Below are positions 30,909 to 40,500 of a DNA stretch of 64,000 nt, in pieces. The notes beneath the pieces were generated by a model. The model saw nothing but the letters and a program-made list of their open reading frames with translations, searched no databases and had not been told where the DNA came from. Source of the DNA: Telluribacter humicola (lineage in GTDB: Bacteria > Bacteroidota > Bacteroidia > Cytophagales > Spirosomataceae); the NCBI RefSeq assembly GCF_017355935.1, contig NZ_JAFIQT010000005.1:186001-250000 (forward strand), read 5' to 3'. Every line of letters starts with the position of its first letter. Within the stretch, counting starts at the first letter, position 1. The translations under genes and the position numbers were made by a program.

Positions 30909-32528
30909 ATGGAAAATGAAAAGAACATGACCAACAACGGTCATGGAGATCAGGGAAACGGCCAACAGGGGGGAGACGACAAGACACTGACCAACCGGCA
31001 GGGTCATCCGATTCACAACAACCAGAACATGCGGACAGTTGGTAATCGTGGTCCGGCAACCCTGGAAAACTACAACTTTCTAGAGAAGATTACTCACTTT
31101 GATCGTGAGCGTATACCCGAGCGGGTAGTACATGCCCGGGGAGCGGGAGCTCACGGATATTTTGAATCCTATGGTACCGTAGGCGACGAACCAGTCTCTA
31201 AATATACACGCGCTAGGCTCTTCCAGCAGAAAGGAAAGCGTACTCCTGTATTTGTTCGCTTTTCATCGGTAATTCACGGAGGACATTCCCCCGAAACGTT
31301 GCGCGATCCCCGCGGTTTTGCGGTGAAGTTTTATACCGAAGATGGTAACTGGGACCTCGTAGGTAATAACCTGAAAGTGTTCTTTATACGTGACGCCATG
31401 AAGTTCCCCGATCTGGTTCACGCCTTCAAACCGGATCCGGTTACGAATATCCAGAACGGTGAGCGGATCTTTGACTTTATCAGCAATACACCGGAGGCTA
31501 TGCACATGATCACCTTCCTGTTTTCTCCATGGGGTATTCCGGCGAACTACCGGCAGATGCAGGGATCAGGGGTGAATACATATAAATGGGTCAATGACAA
31601 TGGGGAGGCGGTACTGGTGAAGTACCACTGGGAGCCTAAGCAGGGAATCAAAAACCTGACGCAGGAAGAAGCCCAGATGATCCAGGCTAAAAACTTTAAC
31701 CACGCTACGCAGGACCTGTACGAGGCCATCGAACGCGGAGACTATCCGGAGTGGGAGCTTCTGATTCAGGTTATGAGCGACGACGATCATCCCGAACTGG
31801 ACTTCGATCCGCTGGATGATACCAAACTGTGGCCGGAGGATCAGTTCCCCTGGTTGCCGGTGGGCCGCATGGTACTGGACCGCAATCCGGTAGACTACCA
31901 CGCCGAAGTGGAGCAGGTAGCATTTGGTACGGGAGTACTGGTAGATGGTCTGGAATTTTCGGATGATAAGATGCTGCAGGGGCGTACCCTCTCCTACTCG
32001 GATACGCAGCGGTACCGCGTAGGCGCTAACTACCTGCACCTACCTATCAACTCCCCTAAGAAGCGCGTAGCTACCAACCAGCGGGGTGGCCAGATGGCGT
32101 ACCACATAGATGTACCGGAGGGAGGAAACCCACACGTCAACTACGAGCCTTCAACTTTAAATGGACTTAAAGAGGCTCCAGCCAGTGGTAAAGAGTACTC
32201 ACCACAGATCGAGGGTAAACTGGTAAAACAGTCTATAGAACGTACCAATAACTTCAAACAAGCTGGTGAACGCTACCGCTTGTATGAAGACTGGGAGCGC
32301 GAAGAATTGATCAAGAACCTGGTTAATACCCTCGGTCCTGCTCAGAAGCACATCCAGGACAAGATGCTTGAGCTATTCACCCAGTGTGATGAAGACTATG
32401 GTCACCGGGTAGGCGAAGGCCTCAAAAACTTCAAGATGGATGACTCGGGTGGACCCATTGGTACCAATAAATCATCTGAAGGTGTAAGGGATGCGGAAGA
32501 AAAATCGCACCAGTCTAAGCCTTACTAA
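30909..32528 (+). CDS. katA: Monofunctional haem catalase (KatA type)
   Basis: A 539-residue catalase that turns hydrogen peroxide into water and oxygen. [16 protein letters not shown] holds the distal His 75. [20 protein letters not shown] holds the distal Asn (153/154), with LK replacing the usual [18 protein letters not shown] holds the proximal haem-ligand Tyr 363. Length and sequence resemble the small-subunit KatA clade with an extra polar N-terminus ([18 protein letters not shown]) and C-terminal tail. It lacks a signal peptide, so it is cytoplasmic. It is monocistronic: a strong terminator follows 23 bases after the stop. Confidence 0.95.
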   Translation: MENEKNMTNNGHGDQGNGQQGGDDKTLTNRQGHPIHNNQNMRTVGNRGPATLENYNFLEKITHFDRERIPERVVHARGAGAHGYFESYGTVGDEPVSKYTRARLFQQKGKRTPVFVRFSSVIHGGHSPETLRDPRGFAVKFYTEDGNWDLVGNNLKVFFIRDAMKFPDLVHAFKPDPVTNIQNGERIFDFISNTPEAMHMITFLFSPWGIPANYRQMQGSGVNTYKWVNDNGEAVLVKYHWEPKQGIKNLTQEEAQMIQAKNFNHATQDLYEAIERGDYPEWELLIQVMSDDDHPELDFDPLDDTKLWPEDQFPWLPVGRMVLDRNPVDYHAEVEQVAFGTGVLVDGLEFSDDKMLQGRTLSYSDTQRYRVGANYLHLPINSPKKRVATNQRGGQMAYHIDVPEGGNPHVNYEPSTLNGLKEAPASGKEYSPQIEGKLVKQSIERTNNFKQAGERYRLYEDWEREELIKNLVNTLGPAQKHIQDKMLELFTQCDEDYGHRVGEGLKNFKMDDSGGPIGTNKSSEGVRDAEEKSHQSKPY

Positions 32529-32550
32529 ACTGTACACATAGTACTTATAA

Positions 32551-32593
32551 AAAGCGGGCAGTTCCTGACTTAACATCAGGAACTGCCCGCTTT
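32551..32593 (+). terminator. Intrinsic terminator of the catalase gene
   Basis: A perfect 18-bp stem (32551-32568 and 32576-32593) with a 7-base loop and a T-rich tail. Confidence 0.9.
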
Positions 32594-32813
32594 CTGTATA
32601 GAGATATTTGTAGTTTTACCTTTCTAAGATAGACCCAGCGCCTTCAATCAATTATGGTACAAATGGATAGACGAAAATAATTTTAAAATATTTAGGGCAG
32701 GGGGATTAAAAATATAGCAGCATCTGCTTTATTTTTGCAGAAATATAAGGGGTAGTAGACTGAAACTCTACTACGACCTGACACCTCAAAAACTTTAAAA
32801 CCCTGCTCAGTGT

Positions 32814-33014
32814 ATGTCGGATCTTTTGCAATCGAAAGAGCTATTCTTATTACTCGTTCTGTCCTCTAAGTTTGTTTGGCTGTATTATTCAAGTAAGTAC
32901 ACCATTGATTTTTTCGTTGAATACTCTACCAACCGAATGGCAGGTACCCAGGTTGTTTCACGGACTCCCCTGCTGCTGGCTTTCCTATGGATTTGCTTTA
33001 TTTTTATCTGCTAA
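32814..33014 (+). CDS. Small membrane protein, unknown
   Basis: A 66-residue frame with two hydrophobic stretches (ELFLLLVLSSKFVWLYY and PLLLAFLWICFIFIC) and a polar middle. No family is recognisable. The terminator directly after the stop and the clean ATG give it some support. It could equally be a chance frame in an AT-rich gap. Confidence 0.4.
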   Translation: MSDLLQSKELFLLLVLSSKFVWLYYSSKYTIDFFVEYSTNRMAGTQVVSRTPLLLAFLWICFIFIC

Positions 33015-33019
33015 TAAAT

Positions 33020-33060
33020 AAGGGGAGGATGACTAATCTTAGATTAATCATCCTCCCCTT
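33020..33060. terminator. Bidirectional intrinsic terminator
   Basis: Arms 33020-33032 and 33048-33060 (AAGGGGAGGATGA / TCATCCTCCCCTT) are perfect, and an inner TAATCT/AGATTA pair extends the stem. It lies between convergent genes. Confidence 0.88.
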
Positions 33061-33081
33061 ATAGGTACTTTATCATACTGA

Positions 33082-34542
33082 TTACATGTTTCCCACCGCC
33101 TGGTGAATCTGCTTGACGACCTTAGGGTGGTACACATCACATGGGAAACCAAACAGACAGTTGTCCTTAATGATCTGAACCACGCTTTCAGGCACCAGAT
33201 TTTCCCAGCCGGGCTCGTTCCGCTTAATGCGCTCAAGTACCTGATCCGTAGTCCATTGCATATGCTCCCGGTTGTAATTATGTATGTCCTCAATCTTGTT
33301 ATTCAGCAACAGGTACTGATACAACGGACGCAGATGATCCGGCAGCGTAAAGTTTTCACAGTCATAGATCGTACCATCAGGATGTAACGTAGGGTAGATG
33401 AACAGCTTCACCTTACGGCTAAACAGGGTAGCAAACGATTCCAGAATCCCCCCGGAGAGTGACTTGTAGTGTGACTCTTCGAATATATCCTGCAGGCTTG
33501 GTATACCTAGCAGTAGCCCGGCCTTGAGCCTTGATAACTTGGACAAGTATGAAACCAAGCGGTAGTACTCATGGAAGTTGGAGATCATCACCATATGCCC
33601 CAGCGAACACAGTATATCTACCCGGTCCAGAAAGTCCTTTTCATCAATCTCCCTATCATCGGCTTTGAGGTTACGCAGCGTCAGCTCTGACACCTGTATC
33701 ACCCGATCGGAATCAACATCCGGTTCAGCCTTAAACTGGGCGCTTCCATTTTCAATCATGTCAATATGCACATTGGTGATTGGTCGCAGACGTCCCCTCA
33801 ATAACAGGATATGTTTTTTATAGAAAGCCTCCGAAGGCTGCAGTACTCCCCCATCCGGCCCAAAAAGAGCAGCATCCGTAAAGCCGTTCTTGACCAGGTG
33901 TAGACTCATCAGTCGATTATCTACCTCTATAAAGTCAGGGCCACTAAACCGGATCATATCAATCTCGATCCGCTCCGGGCTCAGATCATCCATGAGTGAG
34001 CGGAGGAGTGTTTCGGGGGATTTATAGTAGTAGTAGCAGCCGTACATCAGGTTAACCCCAATGATACCCAGGGCCTGCTGCTGGAGTACATTTTCATTGT
34101 CCAACATCCGGACGTGGATCACGACATCATTGTAAGGTCCCTGCGGACGGAGTTGAAAGCGGAGTCCAATCCAGCCGTGAGATTCGTTGGTTTTCTGATA
34201 GTTGAGGGCTACGACGGTATTGGCAAAGGCAAAGAAAAGACTATCAGAGCCCCGCTTTTCGGCCAGGCGCTTCTCCACCAGGCTATACTCTTTATGAAGC
34301 ATTTTAAGCAGCCTCGACTCACATACATAGCGACCACTTTCTTCGTTGCCGTAGATAGCATCACTAAATGTCATGTCGTAGGCGGACATGGTTTTGGCTA
34401 CGGTACCCGAGGCACCGCCTGCTTTGAAAAATATGGCAGCTGTTTCCTGACCCGCACCTATCTCAGCAAATGAACCGTAAATACGGCGGTCCAGATTGAT
34501 CTTTAAAGCTTTTTGTTTTGTGCCAAGTGTCTTATCGTACAT
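33082..34542 (-). CDS. Large conserved-type protein of unknown function
   Basis: A 486-residue soluble protein with no signal or transmembrane segment. The N-terminus (IYGSFAEIGAGQETAAIFFKAGGASGTVAKTMSAYD, seen around residues 22-57) is very Gly/Ala-rich and looks highly conserved. Further blocks are GPYNDVVIHVRMLD, GIIGVNLMYGCYYY and CSLGHMVMISNFHEYYRLVS (about residues 315-334). I recall close relatives being labelled nicotinate-nucleotide adenylyltransferase in some databases, but I see no HxGH motif or other support for it. I leave the function open. It is a single gene with terminators on its 3' side. Confidence 0.75.
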   Translation of the reverse strand: MYDKTLGTKQKALKINLDRRIYGSFAEIGAGQETAAIFFKAGGASGTVAKTMSAYDMTFSDAIYGNEESGRYVCESRLLKMLHKEYSLVEKRLAEKRGSDSLFFAFANTVVALNYQKTNESHGWIGLRFQLRPQGPYNDVVIHVRMLDNENVLQQQALGIIGVNLMYGCYYYYKSPETLLRSLMDDLSPERIEIDMIRFSGPDFIEVDNRLMSLHLVKNGFTDAALFGPDGGVLQPSEAFYKKHILLLRGRLRPITNVHIDMIENGSAQFKAEPDVDSDRVIQVSELTLRNLKADDREIDEKDFLDRVDILCSLGHMVMISNFHEYYRLVSYLSKLSRLKAGLLLGIPSLQDIFEESHYKSLSGGILESFATLFSRKVKLFIYPTLHPDGTIYDCENFTLPDHLRPLYQYLLLNNKIEDIHNYNREHMQWTTDQVLERIKRNEPGWENLVPESVVQIIKDNCLFGFPCDVYHPKVVKQIHQAVGNM

Positions 34543-34728
34543 GGGATAGAGGATGAAGCGTTTTAAAATACTAGTTTAGGTAGGTATACGAAAATAAGTA
34601 TATTCATATTCTGTAACGAAGAATCAGGTAGAAAAAGTCGCTTCTATTCGTTAAATTCAATTAATTAAAGATTTGCGTCAAATTAACACAAAGAACAAAG
34701 CTTATAAAGTAGTTTGCTAAGTAGAAAT

Positions 34729-35124
34729 ATGGAGAACAAACTTTTTCTTTTTGTGTACGGTACCCTGATGCGCGGCTTCGAAAACCCATTCGCCAACCTA
34801 CTCCGTCAGCATGCTACCTGGATGGGCGAAGGTACTATGACCGGCTTGTTGTACCGGATCAGCTGGTACCCGGGAGCAGTATTTGTAGATGACCCCAAGT
34901 ACCGGGTATTCGGAGAAGTATATGAGATTATAAATCCGGACGTACTCCTCCAGGAACTTGATGCCTATGAAGATGTAAGTCCAATCGAATCGGAGAGCCA
35001 ATACCTGCGTAGGAAAGTTCCTGTTCAGCTGACGACAGGGGAAACGCTGGAATGCTGGACGTACCTATTTAATAAATCAGTAACCGGACTAGAGCAGATA
35101 ATCGGAGGGAATTTCAGAAGCTAA
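34729..35124 (+). CDS. Gamma-glutamylcyclotransferase-family protein
   Basis: A 131-residue single-domain protein from ATG 34729 (a TTG at 34714 adds five residues). LFVYGTLMRGFENPFANLL is the family's N-terminal YGTLM loop that holds the gamma-glutamyl amide. LDAYEDVSPIES carries the catalytic Glu in the DxYE context. The family includes enzymes that cyclise gamma-glutamyl amines to 5-oxoproline, and many bacterial members of unknown substrate. It ends three bases before the convergent coaX gene. Confidence 0.87.
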   Translation: MENKLFLFVYGTLMRGFENPFANLLRQHATWMGEGTMTGLLYRISWYPGAVFVDDPKYRVFGEVYEIINPDVLLQELDAYEDVSPIESESQYLRRKVPVQLTTGETLECWTYLFNKSVTGLEQIIGGNFRS

Positions 35125-35126
35125 AC

Positions 35127-35903
35127 CTACCTGCGGGCCGCCTGTACATATTCACCAATGATCCGCAGACCATCCAGCGTTAGACGACGGTCTATATCTA
35201 CAAATTCGTCGCGTAGGGTATCAATGATTGAGGAAAGCCCTCCCGTAGCTACGGCAATACAGTCACCATCCAGCTCCTTCCTGATTCGCTGAATCATCGA
35301 CTTTACCAACCCTTCATACCCTAACAGGATACCCGCTTGTATGGCATGGGTTGTATTTTTACCAATAGCCGAAGCCGGTAATACGAGGGGTACTTCGGGT
35401 AGCTGGGCTGTATTGGCGAATAGAGCCTTCACAGCGGTTTTCAATCCAGGTACGATGGCAACACCTAGAATTTCTCCTTCACCGGATACTGTCGTAAAGG
35501 TAAGGGCGGTACCAAAATCTACAATTATGCAGTTGCGCCGGTAACGGGAGAAGGCAGCTACCGCATTAGCGATGAGGTCAGCACCAATTTCGTAAGGGTG
35601 ATCAATGCTGATGTTAAGATCCGGAAATACATCGGGCCCCACCAGTACAGGTTCTTGTCCCAGTAGCCCCTTTAACATAGTTTGAAGAGTGGGAGTCAGA
35701 GGAGGAACTACGCTACTTAAAACTACCGTCTGAATATGGTCTGTATCTACACCGGCCTCGAGCAAGTGCAGCCTGAGGGTAGATTCATAGTAGGAAGCGG
35801 GCTCCTGTGCCAATGATCTGGTTCGCCATATGTACTTCCACTCGTTGGCACTATACAATCCAAATACAGTATCGGTGTTACCCGCATCGACGGCTAAAAG
35901 CAT
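35127..35903 (-). CDS. coaX: Type III pantothenate kinase
   Basis: CoaX phosphorylates pantothenate, the first step of coenzyme A synthesis, and unlike types I and II is not inhibited by CoA. The 258 residues contain MLLAVDAGNTDTVFGLY (phosphate-binding loop with the catalytic Asp), YEIGADLIANAVAAF, and VDFGTALTFTTVSGEGE, the second phosphate motif, then GLKTAVKALFANTAQLPEV. The length matches the family. The gene normally sits near translation or lipoprotein genes in Bacteroidota; here it is next to a small cyclotransferase gene in convergent orientation. Confidence 0.94.
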   Translation of the reverse strand: MLLAVDAGNTDTVFGLYSANEWKYIWRTRSLAQEPASYYESTLRLHLLEAGVDTDHIQTVVLSSVVPPLTPTLQTMLKGLLGQEPVLVGPDVFPDLNISIDHPYEIGADLIANAVAAFSRYRRNCIIVDFGTALTFTTVSGEGEILGVAIVPGLKTAVKALFANTAQLPEVPLVLPASAIGKNTTHAIQAGILLGYEGLVKSMIQRIRKELDGDCIAVATGGLSSIIDTLRDEFVDIDRRLTLDGLRIIGEYVQAARR

Positions 35904-36047
35904 TTCTCAAGTAGTTAAACCAGCAGCAAATAAAAGGCTTTATAGTAATATATCAGTCTTTTCAAGCCTTTTTGCGCTAGTCCCTACTCGTAACTTCCTC
36001 CAACGCAACAGAATTCAAAATCTAATAAGTTGCTTTTTAAAAGCAAA

Positions 36048-36081
36048 GAGAGCCTCACAGTCATAAGGACCGGAGGCTCTC
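36048..36081. terminator. Intrinsic terminator
   Basis: GAGAGCCTC (36048-36056) and GAGGCTCTC (36073-36081) form a 9-bp stem with a 16-base loop, 20 bases past the end of the minus-strand membrane gene. Confidence 0.7.
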
Positions 36082-36101
36082 ATTTGATAGCAGGACAGGT
36101 A

Positions 36102-36812
36102 CTACCGGTTTTTCCAGAGCAACACGCCACTCATGATCAGGGTCGTTACCAGAAATAGTATCAACCCTACCATACCTGCACTATGTAATATAAGTTTATG
36201 ATTAAAGGTACCTGATGATACCAGCAGGATACCACCCGATGCGAAGCAGGGGACAGACATCCAGCGCGGCAGTATTCGATACATTCTGATACTAGCGGCC
36301 GTACTGATAAGAAACACTCCCAGTGGAGTAGCAAACAAATGAGTAATGACATGGGCTATCTCATCCATACCCCGTATCAGTTCCGGGTTAGCATTACGTC
36401 CGGCCATTAACGCCACAGCCGCCTCACAAGCCTGACCAACGACAAAAATGGTTACGGCCATGGCCGCAGAGGCAATCATCACTCCCGGTAACCATCCATT
36501 GCTTTTGTCAGCCTTGCGCACCTGGTTGGACAGGCTCACCACGAAAACCATAAACAACAGAAAGGCAAGTACCCCTATATAGATACCTTCTACGATACGT
36601 ACCTCATTAGTGCGGTAAAAGTCGGCAAGGATCTGGTTGTCGAATTCAGCAGGGGGGCCGGGTACAACCATTCCCCGGTACTGGAAGAGCAGGAAGAAGA
36701 GCGCTCCACTAAGGTATCCCAGGCTATCTAGAACCTTGCAAGGTGTGGTCAGAGATGAGGAGGCTTCTGCTTTGGTAACAGGATAGTCCGATACTGTCTC
36801 AAATGTGTTCAT
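36102..36812 (-). CDS. Integral membrane protein, unknown (DUF4386-like)
   Basis: A 236-residue protein with about six hydrophobic helices, after a polar N-terminus of 25 residues. LGYLSGALFFLLFQYRGMVVP, near residues 32-52, FLLFMVFVVSL, and GVFLISTAASIRMYRILPRW are the most hydrophobic parts. The layout resembles DUF4386-type proteins, whose role is unknown, but I could not match a motif firmly. It is followed by a terminator and preceded, on the same strand, by a small secreted-protein gene 73 bases away. Confidence 0.65.
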   Translation of the reverse strand: MNTFETVSDYPVTKAEASSSLTTPCKVLDSLGYLSGALFFLLFQYRGMVVPGPPAEFDNQILADFYRTNEVRIVEGIYIGVLAFLLFMVFVVSLSNQVRKADKSNGWLPGVMIASAAMAVTIFVVGQACEAAVALMAGRNANPELIRGMDEIAHVITHLFATPLGVFLISTAASIRMYRILPRWMSVPCFASGGILLVSSGTFNHKLILHSAGMVGLILFLVTTLIMSGVLLWKNR

Positions 36813-36885
36813 GGCTGTTAGATGATAAAAGTTAAATAATGAATTGTTAGAAGATTAGTAAGGGAAGTCGTTGAGTTGGCCGCTG

Positions 36886-37275
36886 CTATATGCGGTAGAA
36901 AGTGCCAGGTATCTCTCCCTTTTGCTCTTTACACTCTTCGGTGAATTGTGTGATTACCAGGTGCCCCTCATCCATTTTAAAGTAGTAGTCCCCCGAGGCT
37001 TTTAATGGTCCTGAACTGTAGCCACATAGCAAGGCTAGCAAAGTGCCTGATTGCTTTGATAATACCAGGCGGTTTCCATCGGTGGAGTACCGGCCAAACA
37101 TGTGGATGCCGTAGCCAATGGAAAGGGAAAAAGTACTGTTGTCGTACAACTCCCAAACAAATCCCGGGTACTTACTCCATCTGCCGGTAAGACCGCCTCT
37201 TTCGGGGGCGGATGACTGGATGGATACGTACATGACTGCACACGCAATCATGAGATTATTACATAGATTTTTCAT
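36886..37275 (-). CDS. Small secreted protein, lipocalin-like, unknown
   Basis: A 129-residue protein with a signal peptide (MKNLCNNLMIACAVMYVSIQ, with cleavage near residue 23). The mature part has GRWSKYPGFVWELYDNSTFSL and repeated short strands, ending GEIPGTFYRI, a pattern of a small beta-barrel or lipocalin-like domain. Two free cysteines (LLCGY, EECKE) could form a disulfide. No family is firmly recognised. Confidence 0.65.
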   Translation of the reverse strand: MKNLCNNLMIACAVMYVSIQSSAPERGGLTGRWSKYPGFVWELYDNSTFSLSIGYGIHMFGRYSTDGNRLVLSKQSGTLLALLCGYSSGPLKASGDYYFKMDEGHLVITQFTEECKEQKGEIPGTFYRI

Positions 37276-37462
37276 AGCTACTAGTATTTACTTTTGGGCT
37301 AATTGACAATGCAAAACTACAACGGCCACCCCTCCTGTGTCTACCACGCCGGTAACAAATTATACCACTGAGGTAACCACCAAAGAAATAAAAAGGTCTG
37401 ATTACCAATTTGTTATAAAGATGTAACATAGCAGTAGATCCACTACATACCCAAGTACAAGA

Positions 37463-37493
37463 AGAGCAGCACCTCTTCCAGAGGTGCTGCTCT
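37463..37493. terminator. Intrinsic terminator after the HTCS gene
   Basis: AGAGCAGCACCTC (37463-37475) and GAGGTGCTGCTCT (37481-37493) form a perfect 13-bp stem with a 5-base loop, 29 bases past the HTCS stop (minus strand). Confidence 0.8.
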
Positions 37494-37521
37494 CAATGCT
37501 TACAAATAGTTGGATAGAAAT

Positions 37522-40500
37522 CTATATAGTCTCGGCAGGTCTGTTGCTGTACTCATTCGGTAGAAGTCCGAACTGCTCCCGGAAACACTTGGAAAAATAG
37601 GACAAGTTATTGAAACCCACCTGATAGGCTACTTCGGCAATATTACCAGCGCGGGCATCCAGTAGCTGAGCTGCCTGTTTCAGACGGATCATCCGTATAA
37701 ATTCAGATGGCGATTTGTCCGTTAGCGCCTTTAATTTGCGGTGGAGGTGCACCCGGCTCATGCCTACCTCCCGGCTCAGTTCATCTACGCTAAAATCAGA
37801 GTCACCCATACGGTCCTCTACAATTTGCATCACCTGCTTCAGAAACTTTTCTTCAACTGACTGTACCACTTTTTTTGTAGGTTCCAGCCGTATCTCCCGC
37901 CCAAAGTATTCCCGGAGTTTCTGTCTGCTTTTAATCAGATTTTGAACCCGTACGTGTAGTTCGCGCGCGTCAAAGGGTTTGGTTAAGTAGTCATCAGCTC
38001 CGGTCTCCAGGCCCTTCACCTTTTCTTCAACTGAGGCCAGCGCCGTCAGTAGTATCACCGGTATATGGCTGGTAGTAACTTGTGATTTCAGTTGTGTACA
38101 CAACTCGTTCCCATCCATCACAGGCATCATCCGGTCACTGATGATGAGGTCAGGAATGGTCTCTTTAGCCAGCGCCAATCCTTCGGCTCCATTCGTACTT
38201 TCGAGTACCTGGTAGAGAGGCGCCAACTGATTCCTGATATAGTCCCGAAGGTCATGGTTGTCTTCCACAACGAGTACTATAGGTTTGTCCTCCTGGCGCG
38301 CGGATCCTGATTGAGCTAAAATAAAGTCAGAGCCTATCTCTATTGGATATACTTCGACTGGGAGCACAAGTTCCTTAAATGCCTCTGATGTATCCACGGT
38401 ACCAACTAGCGGAGTAGACAAAGCGGGAATGAGCGGCAGGCGTACCTGAAAACAAGCCCCCTTACCGGGTTCACTCGCTACTGTTATTTGCCCCTGGTGA
38501 AGCTCTACCAGTTCTTTGACTAGTGCAAGTCCTATACCCGTTCCCTGCGCATCTGTGTAATGCTGTTCACCCTGAAAAAAACGATCAAATACATGACTTA
38601 GCTGGTCAGGCAGTATACCATGGCCGCTATCCTGCACCGTTAAGAGTACTTCTTTTGAATTGGATAATATGTAAGATGGGACTACCTCCGCTTTCAACAA
38701 TACACTACCATCAGCCGGAGTAAACTTGAAGGCGTTAGAAAGCAGGTTGTATAAGATCTTTTCCAGTTTATCTTCATCAAACTGACAAAGCAAAGGGTCA
38801 TCTGGAAGCTGCAACTCAAAATTGACCCGCTGGTACTCCGCCAGTGACGTGAATGAAGCATGTACCACGCGTAGTACCTGTCGCAGGTCTCCATCCTGCC
38901 TTTTAAGGACCATTTTACCGGATTCCAGCTTGGACAGATCGAGTAGCTGGTTGATCAGTTGCAACAGCCTTTGGGCATTGCGGGACATTACTTTCAGTTC
39001 GTGCACACCCACAGTGACCTGCTCCTGCGCAGGAGCCTTTTGGGTATTGGTAAGCTTGTCGAGCAAATTGTTCAGGATAAGCGTCAGAGGAGTCCTGAAC
39101 TCATGGGAGATATTAGCATAGAAACGGGTTTTGACCTGATCCAGCTCTTGGAGCTTTTCAGCCTGCGTGGCCAGCTCCCGGGTTTGCTTACTCAGCAGTA
39201 TATTCTTATCGGCAACTTCTCGGGTACGCAGTTGTACCACGCGCTCAAGTTCGGTTTTTTCGGCTTCGATCCTGGATGAGCGCCAGCGGATCAACCACCA
39301 GAAAAGAGCTATACTCCCCAATATGTACAACAGGTACATAAATGCGGTACGGTACCAAGGTGGCAGTACGGTAAAGGTATAGGTAGCGTCTTGCCCTACT
39401 ACACCCTGCGCGTTTCGGGCCCGGACGCGAAAGGTATAGGTACCTTCGGGAATTCGGGTATATTCCTTAAATGGGTCAGGGCTCCAGGCTGACCATCCCT
39501 GATCATACCCATCCAATCGGTACTGGAATCTGTTCTCACCCGCTCCATCAAAACTGGGGGCCGCATATTCAAAACGAAGCGTGTTGTATTCGTAGGGTAA
39601 CCGTACCTCAGCAGTAGTAGGATAAAGCACAGAGTCCGAAGGCAGTAGCACCTTTTCAAGCAATGTTGGGAAAGAGGTAGTATTCTCCCTAACTTCTGAA
39701 AATGAATAGCGTACCAATCCATCCACACCTGCAAACCATACCGCTTCATTCCCCTGCTGGTGTACAAAGTGCTTTAAAGGTTCGGTGATACCGCTGAAAT
39801 CTGAGTGTCGTACGGTGTATCCTCCTCCAGGATTTTTAAGGACCTGGCAAAGTTGCCATCCCCGATCTCCCGGTTTCTTTACCCACAACCACAGATTTGC
39901 GTCGGTACTATGTTCGAAAGCAGGATGTACTAAACAGGAAGAAAGCCCGTACTGACTTCCGAAATTTTCCAGCCGTTCAAACTTGTCCTGGTCTTTGTTA
40001 AATCTGTACAGCTTGAAATCTGATTCACCCACCTGAGCCAGTACATCCTGATTAAGCGAATAAAGTTTAAGCTTTCCTGCAGGAAGCCCTTTGCTTGCAC
40101 CATAACGATGAATGACTACCTCTTTCTGCCAATCATTTGAAAGAAACCCTTTTCTTGCTTTTGGAAACACAACCCTTACCACTCCTGATTTAGTCACCAG
40201 CCACAGGTTGCCGTTTGATGACTCAACAATCTGTGTTATTACCTCCTGTATCCCCCCTATGTTACCAATGTTAATCCAGGTTGAACCTTCACTCCGGTAA
40301 GCGAATAATCCTCTTGACGCTTTAAAGACAATAGTAGAATCAAGACTCCACGGTTGCAGATCGCGGCTATAATTCTCCCACACCTGCCCGGATGTAGGTA
40401 ACGACACTACCTGCCCGTTTTGTAGTTCATGCAACCCCTGATCACTTGACATAAGCAATGCAGTACCCACTGATTGTAAGCTCCAAACACTGCCGTCAAA

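Noticed and set aside
33082-34542. Nicotinate-nucleotide adenylyltransferase label for the 486-residue protein
   Set aside because: There is no HxGH nucleotidyltransferase motif in the sequence; I keep it as unknown.
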